Assembly: GCA_026707405.1 (NCBI GenBank)
Contig: JAPOWW010000003.1
Location: 62,001 to 126,000, forward strand
Direction: 5' to 3'
DNA length: 64,000 nt
From: Chloroflexota bacterium
GTDB lineage: Bacteria > Chloroflexota > UBA11872 > VXNJ01
In this document: positions 9,119-18,328 of the stretch, piece after piece
Layout of the letters: every line of letters starts with the position of its first letter
Numbering within the stretch: the stretch's first letter is position 1
Position numbers and translations under genes: made by a program
Notes under the pieces: model-generated
What the model saw: only the letters and a program-made list of their open reading frames with translations
The model's database searches: none
What the model was told of the DNA's origin: nothing

Positions 9119-9190
9119 GGAGATGAGGGGATTCGAACCCCTGACCTCTGCCTTGCAAAGGCAGCGCTCTTCCAGCTGAGCTACATCCCC
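9119..9190 (-). tRNA. tRNA-Ala(TGC)
   Basis: A complete 72-base cloverleaf on the minus strand. The acceptor GGGGATG pairs with CATCTCC and keeps the G3-U70 wobble pair that marks alanine tRNAs. The anticodon loop is TTTGCAA. The T arm is GGGG TTCGAAT CCCC. CCA is not encoded. Confidence 0.95.
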
Positions 9191-9480
9191 GTGACCCGGA
9201 ATCCGGCTGCGGGCCTTTCAGAGACTCTACTAGAAACGCTGGCGCTCCGAGCCGTATCCAAAACTGCCGAGACCAGGCATCCATATAGCCACGCCCGTGC
9301 AAGTCCTCCCGTCCGAATCCCCCAAAAAACGGCCCACAGCCCCACCGCCTACCCGCTCCGAAGCGCTCCCAACACACCCGCCGCTTTACACCTGAAACGC
9401 GATCTGTAAATCTACCGGCGGTTGCTAGCGCAGGGGGGTTTCACTTCGGGCGCGCCAGGTCCGAGAGGGGAGAAGGAGAT

Positions 9481-9882
9481 ATGTCTGCCAGGCTGAAATG
9501 GCTGTCGGGGCTTTGCTGGTTGTGCGCGGTGGTGATGTTCTTCTTCTACTATTACTTCCCGTTCAACGTCGATTTCGTCCAGACCCTGTGGGACTACGTC
9601 ATCGATCCCGTAATCCTGGCGACCTTCATCCTCATCGTCATCGTCAACGTAAGCATGTCTCTGCAGGCGCACAATGCGGGCATGGGCTTGCAGAGGCTCC
9701 CGATGGACATCTTCACGATGGCCGTCGGATTCACCGGCGCGCTCTACATGCACAACTACGTTCTCAAGTTCGCCGGCTCGTTCGAGCCCAGCGCCGTGCT
9801 GTGGGACGTGCTCGCCGCCGCCGTCATCGTCATCATGCCCGTATCCGCCATCAGCTACTGGCGGCTGGCAAAGCGCTCGTAG
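9481..9882 (+). CDS. small multi-pass membrane protein, unknown function
   Basis: 133 residues with about four hydrophobic segments (near residues 8-25, 38-58, 74-94 and 103-125) and few charged residues between them. A good ribosome binding site (GAGAAGGAGAT) sits directly before the ATG at 9481. I do not recognise the family. It stands alone between tRNA-Ala and a convergent regulator gene, and nothing nearby suggests a role. Confidence 0.65.
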   Translation: MSARLKWLSGLCWLCAVVMFFFYYYFPFNVDFVQTLWDYVIDPVILATFILIVIVNVSMSLQAHNAGMGLQRLPMDIFTMAVGFTGALYMHNYVLKFAGSFEPSAVLWDVLAAAVIVIMPVSAISYWRLAKRS

Positions 9883-9978
9883 GAGTAGGTAACGACTCCC
9901 AACCGGTAGCCGCGCCTCTAAACCGCGGCGAGCGCTAGAGGCCGCACCCTAAAGCTCGCGTCTGGTCCAGTCGGTAGG

Positions 9979-10293
9979 CTACGTGCGCGGCTGCCAGTTC
10001 AGCGCCCTCTCCAGGTTGGAGAGGTATTCCGCGAACGCGCGGCGTCCCGTCGGCGTCGCTTCCGCCCACGTACGCGGCTTGGAGTCCACGAACTCCTTGG
10101 TGATCGCCAGGTAGCCCGCTTCCTCCAGCTTCCGCAGGTGCGTGGTCAGATTGCCTCCGGTCAGATCGAGCGTCTTCTGGATGAATCCATAGGCGAGCCG
10201 CCCCGATTCGGGCTGCGAGACCAGCATCGTCATGATTCGCAGCCGCGTGGGCTGGTGGATGGTCTCGTCCAGGACGATGGCCTCGTCCGTCAA
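9979..10293 (-). CDS. winged-helix transcriptional regulator
   Basis: About 104 residues from a TTG at 10293 that overlaps the stop of the upstream membrane gene (TTGA). GTG codons at 10317 or 10320 are also possible. The fold is a small DNA-binding winged helix related to ArsR/MarR-like regulators: HQPTRLRIMTMLV, the recognition helix region LTGGNLTTHLRKLEEAGYL, then a wing with KPRTWAEATPTGRRAFAEYL. It is coupled to a membrane protein and divergent from an ABC-2 exporter, with a palindrome between the two units, so it probably represses that exporter. The signal sensed is unknown. Confidence 0.82.
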   Translation of the reverse strand: MTDEAIVLDETIHQPTRLRIMTMLVSQPESGRLAYGFIQKTLDLTGGNLTTHLRKLEEAGYLAITKEFVDSKPRTWAEATPTGRRAFAEYLSNLERALNWQPRT

Positions 10294-10922
10294 TTGACCC
10301 CGCTCTTGCGTATCCACCACGCGCCCACGACCACTACTACGAGCATCAACGCCGCCGAAACCGCCGGAGCCAGTTCGCCCAGAAATTGGGCGGGAATGTA
10401 AAACGCCGCCGCGAACCCTGCTCCGACCACCGCCAGTATCGGGCGATGCATGATGCCGAACAAGATGTATCCCAGCGACACTATGCCGATGATGACGGCC
10501 GGTATTTTGTCCCCGTCTTCGGCATTCCACATTCCCGCTGCCGCCGGGATGATAAACATCGCTGCGACCACCGCGAGCCAGTAGAGGAATACCCGGATGC
10601 CGGCGCTGCGACCGGCATCGCCCGGGGCAATCTTCCGCAGGGCCCGGCGTCCAATCAAACTGCTTCCCACCATGCCCGGCACCATCAGGACCCCCCACAC
10701 CACCCCGAAGATCCACGGGCTGCGGTCGGCGAACTCGGATGCCAGCGTCGCGATGGCGTACTGCGTACCGAATCCGACCGCGACGATTCCGGCCCAGAAA
10801 AGCAATATCGTCTCTGATCCCGCGACGTACATCGAGCTCCTGGCCGAGTCCATAGTCGCGTGAATGTCACGCCAGCTCTCCTCTGGTGTGAGCGCCTTGG
10901 TTCCGCCGTCTGTTTCTTGCAT
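10290..10922 (-). CDS. multi-pass membrane protein paired with the regulator
   Basis: 210 residues from the ATG at 10922, chosen because GAGGAGG lies just before it; an upstream in-frame start at 10937 has none. After a soluble N-terminus of about 35 residues there are roughly six hydrophobic segments. The C-terminus overlaps the regulator gene by four bases. The pairing of a winged-helix regulator with a small membrane protein, next to an ABC-2 exporter, is often seen and suggests the membrane protein tunes the regulator. Its biochemical role is not visible. Confidence 0.7.
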   Translation of the reverse strand: MQETDGGTKALTPEESWRDIHATMDSARSSMYVAGSETILLFWAGIVAVGFGTQYAIATLASEFADRSPWIFGVVWGVLMVPGMVGSSLIGRRALRKIAPGDAGRSAGIRVFLYWLAVVAAMFIIPAAAGMWNAEDGDKIPAVIIGIVSLGYILFGIMHRPILAVVGAGFAAAFYIPAQFLGELAPAVSAALMLVVVVVGAWWIRKSGVN

Positions 10923-10969
10923 TGCCCACCTCCTCATTTTTCACTTTTCCCCGTGGCCTCGTCGCTCGG

Positions 10970-11027
10970 TTGCCACGCTTCTCAGGCCGTGTATGATTGT
11001 CTCACAAATAAGTTTGTGTTACAAACT
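10970..11027 (+). promoter_or_regulatory. promoter with overlapping palindromic operator for the ABC exporter
   Basis: A sigma-70-like promoter: TTGCCA at 10970-10975, a 16-bp spacer and TATGAT at 10992-10997. Just downstream is a perfect inverted repeat, AGTTTGT-GTT-ACAAACT (11011-11027), and a second overlapping one, CACAAA-N4-TTTGTG (11003-11018). This placement fits a repressor site, most likely for the divergent winged-helix regulator. The ABC genes begin at 11051 after AAAGGAGG. Confidence 0.6.
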
Positions 11028-11050
11028 AAATTGGCACACGAAAGGAGGCC

Positions 11051-11998
11051 ATGAACGTGAGACCTACGAACGCCCTCGCGTTGCAGGTGAAATCGCTGCG
11101 AAAGGTCTACGGCGACGTGGTGGCCGTTGACGACCTGAGCTTCGAGGTGGAGCGCGGGAGCATCTTCTGCATGATCGGACCAAACGGCGCCGGCAAGACC
11201 ACCACCATCGAATGCCTCGAAGGGCTGCGTAAGCCCGATGCCGGCTCGGTTGTCGTCGCCGGACTGGATCCCATGGCCGACCGCGCCAGGTTCGTCCACA
11301 CGATAGGCGTGCAGTTACAGGACGTCGGAATTCCCCCGCGCATGAAGGTGCGGGAGGCGCTGCGCCTGTTCGCCTCGCTCTATCGAACGTCCATATCCAT
11401 GTCCGAGCTGAGCGATGAGTTGGGACTTCATGGCAGTCTCCGCAAACAATACGGCTCGCTTTCCGGCGGCCAGAAGCGGCGCGTCAACATCGCCCTCGCT
11501 CTTGTGGGAAACCCCGAAATCGCGTTCTTGGACGAACCCACCACCGGCCTCGACCCGGAATACCGCTTCCGGTTCTGGGAGTACCTCAGGCGGCAGAACT
11601 CCCGCGGTATGACGATTGTGGCGACCACGCATTACATGGAAGAGGCGCGCGAATACTGTGACGAGGTGCTGCTGATGAACGAAGGCAGAGTCGCGGCGTC
11701 CGGACCTCCCGAGCGCCTTATCGCGGAGTCGGGGCTGGCGGCGCGCGTCGTCCTGCCAAGGGCAACGCTTGGGCCCCTCGGAGAGGACGACCTGGCGACA
11801 TTGCCGGGGGTCGCCCATGTCCGCACGACCGAGACGAGCTTCTACGTCTATGGAGACGGCAACCTTGTGGGTGACGTTTCGGACTTCCTGAGCAAGAGAG
11901 GACTTTCGCCCGGAGTAGTCGAGGCGCGGCCCGCCAATCTGGACGATGTCTACTTTCTCGCCGTCGGGAATCGAGACCTCCGAGGAGGACAGGAATGA
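11051..11998 (+). CDS. ABC-2 type exporter, ATP-binding subunit
   Basis: 315 residues. Walker A is GPNGAGKTT at about residues 47-55, the Q loop follows at IGVQLQDVGIP, the signature is LSGGQKRRVNIALAL, and Walker B is IAFLDEPTTGLDP. A C-terminal extension of about 90 residues resembles that of drug or lipid exporters of the CcmA/DrrA group. It powers the permease encoded next, whose start overlaps its stop by four bases (ATGA). AAAGGAGG lies just before the ATG. The substrate is unknown; a regulator-linked export pump for an antibiotic-like compound is the simplest reading. Confidence 0.93.
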   Translation: MNVRPTNALALQVKSLRKVYGDVVAVDDLSFEVERGSIFCMIGPNGAGKTTTIECLEGLRKPDAGSVVVAGLDPMADRARFVHTIGVQLQDVGIPPRMKVREALRLFASLYRTSISMSELSDELGLHGSLRKQYGSLSGGQKRRVNIALALVGNPEIAFLDEPTTGLDPEYRFRFWEYLRRQNSRGMTIVATTHYMEEAREYCDEVLLMNEGRVAASGPPERLIAESGLAARVVLPRATLGPLGEDDLATLPGVAHVRTTETSFYVYGDGNLVGDVSDFLSKRGLSPGVVEARPANLDDVYFLAVGNRDLRGGQE

Positions 11999-12783
11999 AC
12001 TCTACCGCCCTTGGCCGGCTGATCCACACGGAGCTGCTTCTCGTGGCGCGCGAGCCTGCCGCCGTGTTCACGTCGGTGATATTGCCGTTGGCGATCTTCT
12101 TGGCATTGGGATTCTCGGTCGGCGGCGTCGAGATTCCGGTGGACAGGGACGCGGGCGTCGTGGAGATGTTCCATGTAAGAGACGTGCTGCTCGCGGGCAA
12201 CATCGCTTGGGTGACGGCGATCTTCGGCATCGTCTCGTTGCCACAGGCGCTGGTGGCGTTTCGTCAGCACGGGGTGTTTCGACGCTACAGGGTTACGCCC
12301 ATGCCGTCCTACATGCTCATAGTTGCGCCACTGACCGTGGGCGCGGTCGTCATAACGGCGTCATTGGCTCTCATGCTCGTCGTGGGATGGTGGGTATTCG
12401 ACATACGCTTCGCCGGCAACGCGGCGCTGGTGGCGCTGGCGATATTCGTCTCGTACATGGCGTTTGCCGCTTTGGGGGCCGCTGTCACAGCCCGCATCCG
12501 CAACGTTCGGACGGCCTTGGGACTGGGATTTGTGGTGTTCGCGCCCATGTACGTGCTTAGCGGGTCGTTCGGTCCAAGGGAGACGTTCCCCGCCGCGCTC
12601 CGCATGGTGGGTGACTGGCTGCCGCTAACGCACTCCTATGACCTGCTCACGTTCCTCTGGCTGGGTGGGACCTGGGAGGTGGAGACGACTATCGGCACAC
12701 CCATCTGGTTCTCCTTTGTTTATCTGGGAGTGCTGGCGGCCGCCTGCGTCGCCGCCGCCGCGCGACTGTTCCGGTGGGACTAG
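11995..12783 (+). CDS. ABC-2 type exporter, permease subunit
   Basis: 262 residues with six predicted membrane helices, in the usual ABC-2 pattern: a cytoplasmic start (IHTELLLVAREPAAVFTSVI), a small extracellular loop after helix 1, and the conserved YVLSGSFGPRETFPAALRMV before the last helices. It overlaps the ATPase gene by four bases and forms the membrane half of that exporter. It is the DrrB/NodJ type. Confidence 0.9.
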   Translation: MNSTALGRLIHTELLLVAREPAAVFTSVILPLAIFLALGFSVGGVEIPVDRDAGVVEMFHVRDVLLAGNIAWVTAIFGIVSLPQALVAFRQHGVFRRYRVTPMPSYMLIVAPLTVGAVVITASLALMLVVGWWVFDIRFAGNAALVALAIFVSYMAFAALGAAVTARIRNVRTALGLGFVVFAPMYVLSGSFGPRETFPAALRMVGDWLPLTHSYDLLTFLWLGGTWEVETTIGTPIWFSFVYLGVLAAACVAAAARLFRWD

Positions 12784-12893
12784 CTGACGCAGAGCGGTCC
12801 TCCCGCTTCGTTTTGGGTTCAGCGCCTATTGGAACAGCGAGATAGACGATGGCGGAGGCCTGGCGGCTGCCGCGCCAGTTCGAGCCGTCGGAT

Positions 12894-15170
12894 CTACTGG
12901 CAGGTTCCCGCCGTCGGAGCGCCGTCCTGAGCCGGAATGTTCTCGTATCGAATTCGCTCCGGTATTGGCGGATCCGTCGCCAGCGTAAGCGAGTCCGAGT
13001 AGCGCAGCAGGTGCGTTCCGCCGCCTACCCAGGCCCAGTTCTTGCCGTAGGCGTTGAACGTCTTTCGCGGCGCCTCCAGTCTTAGCACGTGCGATCCGCC
13101 TTCCAGCCTGCGCTCGTTGCCAACGTGATCGGATAGGTGGATGGTGCCCGCCGGTTGACCCTCGGATTGCTCGAAACTGAGTTCTAGCTCCACAGGCTCG
13201 CGCGCGCGATTGTAGAAAACGCTGGTCACGAACCCAGGCCCCGGCAGATCTATTTGGACCGGACCCGCGTACGCGTGTGCCGCCCGCTCTCCGCCCACGT
13301 CCGGAAGCTTGCGGCGCTGCGGATGCTGGCGGTCAACGTGCGCCAGGTAGCGCACGGCGGCGCGCGCCCCTCGCCCCGAGTCCGCGTATAGCGGGTAGTC
13401 CACCAGCTTATGCAGCGCAATTTCGTCCGCGCCGGCCGCAAAGGCGTTCGCCATCGACTGGATGATGAAATGCGCCTTGTCCTCTTCATCGAAGAACGCG
13501 CAAAGCCCGGGGTCGTCCTGCAGTCCGGTCTCGATGACGATCAGCCTCCGACCTCCGGCCAGCGGATCGCGGGCGCCTACCGCATCGGACAGCGTGTCCA
13601 GCGCCTCGCGGTAATTCCCAACGACTTCGTAGACCCGCTCCGGCTCCTTGTGCAGAGTCAGCGAGATGTCATGGAAGAAGAAGTTCGATGCGACCAGCGC
13701 CTCGCGGTCCAGCTGTCCGGCCAGAAACTCCACCCAGCCGTCCCAGAACTGCATCCCTCTGGGCGTGTTGTCGCACGCGGCGTCCACCAGGCCTAGGGAC
13801 GGGAAGATCAGACGCGCCGTCGGGTCGGCGCTGCTCATCGAGTCGTGGGCAACCTGTACCAACCGGTAGAGCAGTTGCCGCCTCTGGCTTTCGTCTATCT
13901 CGCCCGACTGCGCCTCGCCCTCTCCATTGGTGCGCGCCATCCAGCGCTGGTGAGCTTCTCCGCCCCAGGCGTAGCCCGGCATCTCGGGTCGGCAAATGTC
14001 CGGTTCGTTGGCCGCTATCCAGCGTGAGATGGGGTTCAGGCCCGAAGCCGACTCTGAGGGGTTCTCCGGCAGCGGCCGCCGGCTCGAAACCACGCCGTGG
14101 ACAAAGCGTCCATAGTGGTTTGCCGGATCGCTGGCCGTTAGCTCCAGTCCGCTCGGCGGATTGTATTTCGCCGGGTGTTCCGCCCCGCCGCCCGCGTAGG
14201 CTGGGGTGAACTGCAGCAGCCCGATGACTTCGCGGCTCACGCGGAAATTACGGTCGGTGGCGATGATGGGCAGTGCCGCCTCGCTGTAGCCATGCTGCAT
14301 CGCATTCCAGATGAACTGCTCGCGGTCCCACCACAGCCCGAGCGCGTCCATGTGGGCTATGCCTGCGTCCGGCCCCTCCTCGCTGGCCAGCGTGCAGCCG
14401 AATCCGCGGTCGAGTCCGCTCGCCTCTCCGGGAAGGTCGTCGAGCGTGATCGGTCCGGGTATGCCTAGGTCCAACGTCTCCGGCGCCACTGCTGCCGCCG
14501 GCAGGCGGGTTGACTTTCCCTCGAAATATCGCCTGTATAGCTGCCCCAGCACGCCCAGTCGGACCCCGCCCGAGGAGCTCTCTAGTCCCAGGTTTGCAAA
14601 AAGGTTTCGCACGGTTCCGGATACATTGCGGGCATTCGAACGCGCCGGCCCGGTTTGCAAGGCCGGGTTGGCGGCCACGAACGCCTGGATAGCGCCGTCC
14701 ACCTGTGCTCCGCGGCCGTGTGCCGGCCAGCCGTCGAACTCGAGCTGCGTAGCGTTGGAGTAACCGCCCGCCACTGCGGGACCGTTCACGATAAGGTCGA
14801 CCAGCGGCCCTAGCTCGGGTTGACCGCCGTGCTTGGACTGAATAAACAGCACGCAGGCAAACAGTTGATACCAGTTGTTGGAGTCCTCCCAGACGCGGCT
14901 GATCGGCGGCCCGTACCAGGTGTGCCCGCCTGCGCTGTCGTAGAGCGACCAGAATTGCGGGCCTCCCGCTGCGTCGCGGACATAGAAGCCGCTACCTCCG
15001 CCAAAGATGGGGAAGAAAGCGCCATCCGCCACCTCCACCGCCGACGCCGGCAATATCTGCGTCGCGCCGAACGCCGTCCTGACTGAACCAGTCCAGCCCA
15101 GGCTTCCCGCCGTAAGCGCGGCGGCCCAGGCCAGCAGCCGCCGCCTGCTCAGCATCGTCCTGCGAGTCAC
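12894..15170 (-). CDS. large exported protein, possible glycoside hydrolase-like
   Basis: 758 residues. The N-terminus (SRRRLLAWAAALTAGSLGW) is a twin-arginine-type signal peptide, cut near AFGA, so it is exported folded. Residues about 45-120 are rich in Gly, Trp and Tyr (FFPIFGGGSGFYVRDAAGG). The central part (about 250-640) has stretches that suggest a TIM-barrel carbohydrate-active or related fold (ISRWIAANEPDICRPEMPGY, LIVIETGLQDDPGLCAFF), and the last 120 residues look like a beta-sandwich. I cannot assign a family. It is convergent with the ABC exporter genes, and its start is divergent from the transporter gene at 15666. Confidence 0.7.
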   Translation of the reverse strand: MTRRTMLSRRRLLAWAAALTAGSLGWTGSVRTAFGATQILPASAVEVADGAFFPIFGGGSGFYVRDAAGGPQFWSLYDSAGGHTWYGPPISRVWEDSNNWYQLFACVLFIQSKHGGQPELGPLVDLIVNGPAVAGGYSNATQLEFDGWPAHGRGAQVDGAIQAFVAANPALQTGPARSNARNVSGTVRNLFANLGLESSSGGVRLGVLGQLYRRYFEGKSTRLPAAAVAPETLDLGIPGPITLDDLPGEASGLDRGFGCTLASEEGPDAGIAHMDALGLWWDREQFIWNAMQHGYSEAALPIIATDRNFRVSREVIGLLQFTPAYAGGGAEHPAKYNPPSGLELTASDPANHYGRFVHGVVSSRRPLPENPSESASGLNPISRWIAANEPDICRPEMPGYAWGGEAHQRWMARTNGEGEAQSGEIDESQRRQLLYRLVQVAHDSMSSADPTARLIFPSLGLVDAACDNTPRGMQFWDGWVEFLAGQLDREALVASNFFFHDISLTLHKEPERVYEVVGNYREALDTLSDAVGARDPLAGGRRLIVIETGLQDDPGLCAFFDEEDKAHFIIQSMANAFAAGADEIALHKLVDYPLYADSGRGARAAVRYLAHVDRQHPQRRKLPDVGGERAAHAYAGPVQIDLPGPGFVTSVFYNRAREPVELELSFEQSEGQPAGTIHLSDHVGNERRLEGGSHVLRLEAPRKTFNAYGKNWAWVGGGTHLLRYSDSLTLATDPPIPERIRYENIPAQDGAPTAGTCQ

Positions 15171-15492
15171 GGCGTCTCCTCAGGCTAAACCGTGCGCCTG
15201 GTGGCGGCTCTTTCGTTTCCGCTCAACCAGCTTCCCACTGTACAGCTTCGTTTTCATCCCACGCATGAAGCCCAAATCAAGGTGATCGCCACCTCTCGCC
15301 CGTCAGCGGGCGACTATCGAGTCTGTGGGAGCCGCACGGCGCTGGCTGACCGTTGCTCAGCGGGGCCGCCTGCTCATCCTTCATTGTCTCCGCTCCGCTA
15401 TCTCTGAATTGACAATGATTCGGTCGGCGGGAAAAATTGCACTGTCATCCCGGTTGCCGAAGTGATGCCGCTTTTCTGCGGGAGGCTGTTGG
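15171..15492. other. intergenic region between divergent genes
   Basis: 322 bases between the exported protein gene and the leader ORF. It must hold the promoters for both directions, but no clear -35/-10 pair stands out. A short hairpin (CGCCCG-TCAG-CGGGCG, 15297-15312) is the only structured element noticed. Confidence 0.4.
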
Positions 15493-15669
15493 ATGTCTGT
15501 ATCCGGAACCCGTGAACGATCGGGGGCGGCTCTGATCGGAGCCGAAGCGACGACGCTCCGTGCGATGCAAGTTGTCGCGGCCTCGGTGCCTTTACTTGAA
15601 GGCGTACCCGTCCGGCTCCTTAGCGGCCGGACCTTGCGCTCGACTCCGCCGCTTCGCTACACGCCATGA
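15493..15669 (+). CDS. possible 58-residue leader ORF coupled to the MMPL gene
   Basis: An ATG at 15493 has a good ribosome binding site (GCGGGAGG, ending 7 bases before it). The frame stays open for 58 codons and ends in TGA that overlaps the ATG of the MMPL transporter (ATGA, 15666-15669). The MMPL start itself has no visible ribosome binding site, so translation of this ORF may feed ribosomes to it. The peptide is rich in Ala, Leu, Arg and Val and matches nothing I know. It could also be a chance ORF in GC-rich DNA. Confidence 0.4.
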   Translation: MSVSGTRERSGAALIGAEATTLRAMQVVAASVPLLEGVPVRLLSGRTLRSTPPLRYTP

Positions 15670-18137
15670 GCCGCACGCTCGGCGGGTTCAGTCGGCTGGT
15701 CACGGTCCGCCCTTGGATCACGCTTCTAGTCTTGTTCATCATCACATTTGGACTGGCGGCAGGGGCGGCTTTCCGCGCGCCGCCCCCGACGACCGCTGAG
15801 ACGCTTCCCGACGACAGCCCCGTTGCCGACGCAATGGCTGAGATCAATGAGCTCTTCGGAGATCACGGCGAGATCAGCGCCGTCACGCTCGTGTTCCGGG
15901 GCGACGCGCTCACGCCCGCCGGGCTCTCTCAGATGGACGCCCTCATCACCGACAGCGCCAGCGACCCGGCCGTGCAACAGCTCCTGGCTCCGGCCGATCC
16001 AATAATCGCGCCTTCCTCGCTGATCAAGTTTGTGCTCGGCGTAGACAGTTTCGAGTCGGTAACGCAGGCGCAAATCGATGCCGTACGCGTACTCCCGGAG
16101 ATTCAGCCGGCCCTCGCGGCTATGACCGGCACCGACACCGACGGCACACGCGTCGCGATCGGCAACATTCGCTTGCTCAAAACTGGCGACGAGCGACTTG
16201 CGAACGCCGAGCGAAAGATCAACGAGCTGGCCCACGCGTCCGAAGGGCCGCTGCGCGGGAGCAGCGTGTCCTTCATTGTGATCGAGGACGAGTACAAGGA
16301 GGCCACCGAGACGGGGATGGGCCCCCTGATAGGCTTGGCCTTCCTGCTGATCGCGTTGCTGCTCTGGCTCTTCATGCGCACGTTGTCGGACATGTGGCTG
16401 ACGCTGGGCGGACTGCTCACGTCGATCATTTGGATTATCGGTGCGGAAGGCTGGCTCGGGCCGAATGCGCTCGGTCTTATCGGCCCACCGAACTCGCTGA
16501 CCACGATGGTGCCTATCATTGTGATCGGCCTCACGGTGGACTATGCCATTCAGACAATCTCGCACTACCGTGAGCAACGTGCCGAAGGTGAGGATGTGCG
16601 CGGGGCCATTCGTATCGGACTGCGTATTGTGGCAGTCCCGCTGCTCCTGGCTGCCATCACGACCATCGTGGGTATGTTGGCCAGCCTGTTCTCTCCCATC
16701 GAAATCGTCCGCGACTTCGGCGTCGTCGCGGGACTGGGTATCGGGATGAGCCTGATCGTCATGCTGACGCTCGTACCGGCCGCCCGGACGATCATCGACC
16801 GGCGGCGCGAGGCGCGCGGCAAGTTAAAGCCGCCCCGACCAATCGTGCACGCTTTACCTGGCATCGAGCGAGTGGCTGGCCTGCTGGGCCGGAGTGTGAC
16901 CCGCTGGCCTGCGTATTACATGCTCGCCGTGACCGCGATCACGATTGGGCTTGGGATTGCGGCCACCGGGCTGAAATCGGAATTCAAGATCCAGGACGTC
17001 CTCCCTAGAGGCGGCGCCGTGCTGGCGGATTGGGACACCCTCGATGCCGCTGTCGGTGGCTCGGCCGAGATAACCAACGTGCTCATCAGGGCCGAGGCGA
17101 CGGAGACCCGCACGCTGCTCAACGTGCAGGACCTTACAACCGCCTTCCTCGATGAAACCCGGCGCCCGTCGACCGCGGCTGGACCGATTCAGACATCGTA
17201 TGAGTTGCTGCTGCGAGACTGGACCACCGACAGCGGGGAGCCGGGCGACAAGTACGACGCGGAAATCGCGGCTCTCTTCCGGGAAGCCTCGGCGGGCGTG
17301 CAACTCGATCCGGAGCTGATGCAGCAAATCCTCGACAGGCTCGACGCCATGGATCCCGCGTTAGGTCGTGTGCTGATCAACGATCCGCGGGGCGTCGACA
17401 CACTGCTGCTTCAGTTCCAGAGCTATGGAGGCGATCCCGGCCAAACCAAGGTCCTCCAGCAGCAACTTGAGGAACTGTGGGCCGGTGATGACGACGCGAT
17501 TACGGCGACGTCGGAAAGCATCATTTCGATCACCGTCACGGACTCCATCACTGAGCGGCAGACAGAGGCGATCGCCACCACGATCGCGGCGGCCCTCACC
17601 GTCCTGGCCTTATTCTTCTGGGTCACGCTGCGCCAGCCGGCGTTGGCGGTCGTTGCCGTCGGTCCCATCGTGTTCGTGCTCATCTGCGTGCTGGGCACGA
17701 TGGCGCTGGTGGGTATCCCCTATTCGCTCATAACGTCGATCATCACCGCGCTCTCCATCGGTATCGGCGTCGACTACACCATCCATGTGATCCATCGGTA
17801 CCGGGAGGAGTTTGTCCGCCTGCGCAACCCCGAGGAAGCGGCGGTGCGTACCCTCGCGACCACCGGTTCGGCGCTGTTGGGCTCTGCCATGACCACGGCG
17901 CTCGGCCTCGGCGCATTGGCGTTCTCGCCGTTGGCCGCGTCACAGCAGTTCGGCATCACCGCGGCGATCACGATCGCCTACTCGCTCATCGTCTCCATCG
18001 TGTTGGTGCCGCCTGCGATGACCATCTGGGGCTCGTACCAGAACATGCGGTTGCGCTCTATGGTCGAGCGCGAATGGGCCGACCTCGATGTCGCCATCGA
18101 CGAGGTGTATCGGCGCCACGAAGAGGCCACGTCCTAA
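15666..18137 (+). CDS. MMPL/RND-family lipid transporter (HpnN-like)
   Basis: 823 residues. The layout is the duplicated RND pattern: one helix near the N-terminus (ITLLVLFIITFGLAAGAAF), a periplasmic domain, five helices (about 215-375), a second lone helix near 415, a second periplasmic domain, and five more helices (about 640-800). Both helix bundles carry sterol-sensing-like and proton-relay regions (VPIIVIGLTVDYAIQTISHY; SIGIGVDYTIHVIHRYREE). Such proteins export lipids; HpnN moves hopanoids and MmpL proteins move mycolates. Here it heads a group of sterol-like lipid enzymes, which suggests it carries their product. No signal for a particular substrate is visible. Confidence 0.88.
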   Translation: MSRTLGGFSRLVTVRPWITLLVLFIITFGLAAGAAFRAPPPTTAETLPDDSPVADAMAEINELFGDHGEISAVTLVFRGDALTPAGLSQMDALITDSASDPAVQQLLAPADPIIAPSSLIKFVLGVDSFESVTQAQIDAVRVLPEIQPALAAMTGTDTDGTRVAIGNIRLLKTGDERLANAERKINELAHASEGPLRGSSVSFIVIEDEYKEATETGMGPLIGLAFLLIALLLWLFMRTLSDMWLTLGGLLTSIIWIIGAEGWLGPNALGLIGPPNSLTTMVPIIVIGLTVDYAIQTISHYREQRAEGEDVRGAIRIGLRIVAVPLLLAAITTIVGMLASLFSPIEIVRDFGVVAGLGIGMSLIVMLTLVPAARTIIDRRREARGKLKPPRPIVHALPGIERVAGLLGRSVTRWPAYYMLAVTAITIGLGIAATGLKSEFKIQDVLPRGGAVLADWDTLDAAVGGSAEITNVLIRAEATETRTLLNVQDLTTAFLDETRRPSTAAGPIQTSYELLLRDWTTDSGEPGDKYDAEIAALFREASAGVQLDPELMQQILDRLDAMDPALGRVLINDPRGVDTLLLQFQSYGGDPGQTKVLQQQLEELWAGDDDAITATSESIISITVTDSITERQTEAIATTIAAALTVLALFFWVTLRQPALAVVAVGPIVFVLICVLGTMALVGIPYSLITSIITALSIGIGVDYTIHVIHRYREEFVRLRNPEEAAVRTLATTGSALLGSAMTTALGLGALAFSPLAASQQFGITAAITIAYSLIVSIVLVPPAMTIWGSYQNMRLRSMVEREWADLDVAIDEVYRRHEEATS

Positions 18138-18328
18138 GCGACACCCTGGCGGTAGAATCCATCATCCCGGCGATGTCGGCGGATCTCTAGGGCGTTGCAA
18201 ATGGTCGATCTCTCCTCGTGTCTTTGTGGTGGACCCGGCGTCGCTGGTATTGATGCCCTTGGCGGATATCCATTAGCAAGCAGGTCGCTCTTGCGCGCCC
18301 GCCCCCCGGACTGCTCCCCGGTTTAGAC

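Noticed and set aside
10294-10716. Extension of the winged-helix regulator frame upstream
   Set aside because: It runs inside the membrane protein gene in another frame and has no family features before the TTG/GTG region.
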